A stretch of 6,491 bases of DNA from Solirubrobacterales bacterium. GTDB lineage: Bacteria > Actinomycetota > Thermoleophilia > Solirubrobacterales > Solirubrobacteraceae. A program made the position numbers and the translations under genes. Positions 6,451 through 6,491 of the stretch are shown in pieces. Numbering within the stretch: position 1 is the first letter of the stretch; each line of letters begins with the position of its first letter. The stretch covers positions 1-6,491 of the forward strand of contig WQXW01000105.1 in the NCBI GenBank assembly GCA_009781575.1, written 5' to 3'. The notes under the pieces were generated by a model, which worked only from the letters and a program-made list of their open reading frames with translations, had not been told where the DNA came from and searched no databases.

Positions 6451-6491
6451 GACGTGAGGGATTCTTGACGTGAGGGATTCTTGACGTGAGG
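6451..6491. repeat. 16-bp tandem direct repeat (about 2.5 copies, runs off the edge)
   Basis: The unit GACGTGAGGGATTCTT occurs perfectly at 6451-6466 and 6467-6482, and a partial third copy (GACGTGAGG) at 6483-6491 reaches the last base of the window. More copies may follow. Each plus-strand junction creates TTGACG, which resembles a -35 hexamer pointing away from the operon. It could be a short satellite, a protein-binding array, or an assembly edge effect. Confidence 0.85.

Larger units (their letters stand above)
6162..6491 (-). promoter_or_regulatory. Operon leader / upstream region without a supported gene
   Basis: These 330 bases precede the first gene. Short open frames cross it on both strands, but none has a convincing start, ribosome binding site or family-like protein. 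It must hold the operon promoter if the operon starts here, yet I see no convincing -35/-10 pair on the minus strand. The right half contains a palindrome, a hairpin and a tandem repeat, listed separately. Confidence 0.55.

Noticed and set aside
6451..6491. CRISPR array at the right edge
   Set aside because: The units are 16 bp and directly adjacent with no spacers between them, so it is a tandem repeat.

Overview
The window is strongly GC-rich DNA from what looks like an actinobacterium of the class Thermoleophilia (Solirubrobacterales/Gaiellales-like). This assignment is by protein style, not by a marker gene. Three features point to it: an N-terminus of the type 'R-x-T-Y-A-N-V-x-A-T-L-A-L-x-x-A' before a short collagen stretch; a large NHL/Fn3/WD40-like protein containing a 'C-R-A-Y-E-Q-V' segment and CxxC motif; and a DUF11-type surface protein. 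All three are paralogous styles that are very abundant in that class.

All the coding sequence I can support lies on the minus strand and reads from right to left as one tightly packed operon. From the right edge: 6162-6491 is a non-coding leader with a strong Shine-Dalgarno next to the first gene, a perfect palindrome, a small hairpin, and 2.5 copies of a 16-bp tandem repeat running off the window edge. Gene 1 (6161-5253) encodes a 302-residue exported collagen-like protein. Gene 2 (5253-1378) encodes a 1291-residue exported multidomain protein with NHL repeats, two Fn3-like domains, a PD40/WD40-like propeller and a basic Cys-containing tail. Gene 3 (1381 to beyond position 1) encodes an exported DUF11-type protein whose 3' end lies outside the window. 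It is fully open across the window, with no stop codon in 460 codons.

The gene junctions are unusually tight. Gene 1 stop and gene 2 start share one base (TGATG), and gene 2 stop and gene 3 start share four bases (ATGA). Translation is therefore probably coupled. All three products carry signal sequences, show no catalytic motifs I recognise, and consist of adhesion or display modules, so they probably act together outside the membrane, on the cell surface or in the extracellular matrix. Their actual function is unknown.

The many long open frames on the plus strand, and in other minus frames, are high-GC shadows of these three genes. No RNA genes, mobile elements, CRISPR arrays or terminators were recognised. 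The least explained items are the 16-bp tandem repeat at the right edge, the leader hairpins, and an in-frame A-AAA-AAG slippery heptamer in the middle of gene 2.
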